From an uncultured Clostridia bacterium (GTDB lineage Bacteria > Bacillota_A > Clostridia > Christensenellales > UBA1242): a DNA stretch of 13,626 nucleotides. Below are positions 12,850 to 13,626 of this stretch, in pieces (position 1 is the stretch's first letter; each line of letters starts with the position of its first letter). Made by a program: the position numbers and the translations under genes. Below the pieces are notes generated by a model, which made no database searches, had not been told where the DNA came from, and worked only from the letters and a program-made list of their open reading frames with translations. Where the stretch lies: positions 1 to 13,626 of the forward strand of contig CANRFP010000031.1 of NCBI GenBank assembly GCA_947629895.1, read 5' to 3'.

Positions 12850-13626
12850 ATGCGAGAATGTGAAGGAATTGGCAAAAACATTGAGCAGGCAATCAACAAC
12901 GCCCTCTTGGAATTAAAGGCAGCAAGAGAAGATGTTGACATCAAAATTTTGAGTGAAGGCGGATTTTTGAAAAAGGCAAGAGTGCTTGTTTCCATTTCGG
13001 CAGATGCTGTTGAAAAATATGAAAAGAAAGCCGATTTAAGAAGAGCACTCAGCGAAGAAAAAGAAAACGATGAAGATTTTGCAGAAAACTTTATAAAGAG
13101 AAAAAATGCAAAAACTGAAAACGAACAAACGGCGCAAGCACAAGAGCCAGAAGAAAAAGCAAAGCCAAAAGTTAGAATTGTTGCTGATGAAGAATATGTT
13201 AAGCCAGAGAAAAAAGCAGCAAAAAGCAAAGCGGAAGCAACAGAAGCGGAAAGGCCAGAAAGAGCAGAGGAACAACGCAAATACACCGGCGAGGAATTTT
13301 TGCAAGGTGTTTTGAAAGCACTTGGTTTAGAAGGCGAAATCAGCAAAACTGAGGACGAAAAATTTGTTAGATACAGCCTCAGCGGCGAAAATCTAAACGA
13401 CCTTATTGGGCATCATGGTGACTGCATGTTATCACTCTCCCACCTTATGAATTTGGTTTGCAAAAATGATGACAAAAAACGTTTTGTTCTTGATGTTGAA
13501 AACTATCGTGCAAAACGCGAGGAAAGTTTGATTGCGCTTGCAAAAAGAATTGCAAACAAAGTTGCAAAGAGCGGAAGATATTACAAATTTGAGCCTATGG
13601 ATGCAAGTGAAAGAAAAGTCATCCAC
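12850..13626 (+). CDS. jag: Jag/KhpB RNA-binding protein (partial, runs off right edge)
   Basis: I translated this reading frame by hand; it is open for 259 codons to the window edge. AAGGAGG (12838-12844) precedes the ATG. An N-terminal Jag-N domain (GIGKNIEQAINNALLEL, then GGFLKKARVLVSI) is followed by a long, highly charged Glu/Lys/Ala linker (about 55-145). Next come a KH domain with LIGHHGDCMLSLSHLMNLV and an R3H domain with YRAKREESL...ERKVIH at the edge. KhpB pairs with KhpA to bind many RNAs and affects cell division and cell-wall growth in Gram-positive bacteria. The KH loop GHHG replaces the common GRRG. It has its own promoter and opposes a kinase-like gene, unlike the usual place after rnpA-yidD-yidC. 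The last residues are outside the window. Confidence 0.93.
   Translation, partial: MRECEGIGKNIEQAINNALLELKAAREDVDIKILSEGGFLKKARVLVSISADAVEKYEKKADLRRALSEEKENDEDFAENFIKRKNAKTENEQTAQAQEPEEKAKPKVRIVADEEYVKPEKKAAKSKAEATEAERPERAEEQRKYTGEEFLQGVLKALGLEGEISKTEDEKFVRYSLSGENLNDLIGHHGDCMLSLSHLMNLVCKNDDKKRFVLDVENYRAKREESLIALAKRIANKVAKSGRYYKFEPMDASERKVIH

Overview
This is an AT-rich stretch of bacterial chromosome with strong AGGAGG-type ribosome binding sites, TTGACA/TATAAT-type promoters and U-tailed hairpin terminators. A SAM-I riboswitch, an LtaS-type envelope enzyme, Jag/KhpB and an oxygen-sensitive class III ribonucleotide reductase together point to a low-GC, strictly or mostly anaerobic Bacillota, probably Clostridia-like. 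Genus and species cannot be read from the window. No rRNA, tRNA, CRISPR array, insertion sequence or phage block was seen.

Layout. (1) 1-592, minus: 5' part of a ZIP metal transporter that runs off the left edge. (2) 783-3941, minus: an nrdD-nrdG-dut operon for anaerobic dNTP synthesis and dUTP removal. Its single promoter is interleaved with two NrdR-box-like sites. (3) 4316-5011, minus: mscL with a long basic tail. (4) 5115-6380, plus: promoter, SAM-I riboswitch with terminator, and metK. (5) 6377-6844, minus: two short genes missed by ordinary length cut-offs. One encodes 65 aa and shares its stop region with metK; the other encodes a 42-aa Lys/Ala/Thr-rich peptide with a CxxC. (6) 7008-8873, minus: a 621-aa protein built of about six degenerate helical repeats that resemble sigma-70 region 4 or HTH domains. 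It is driven by a perfect consensus promoter overlapped by an inverted repeat. (7) 8957-9985, minus: an Amidase_3-type cell-wall hydrolase with two peptidoglycan-binding domains. It is divergent from (8) 10100-12094, plus: an LtaS-like membrane sulfatase-fold enzyme. (9) 12107-12652, minus: a guanylate-kinase-like protein sharing a bidirectional terminator with the previous gene. (10) 12850-13626, plus: jag/khpB, running off the right edge.

Most genes are housekeeping and singly transcribed. The nrd-dut operon forms one functional unit: NrdD and its activase NrdG make dNTPs, Dut clears dUTP, and NrdR probably represses the set when dATP is high. The amidase and LtaS-like genes form a divergent cell-envelope pair. 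The least explained part is 6377-8922: two small basic proteins and the repeat protein. The repeat protein is the best candidate here for something undescribed.
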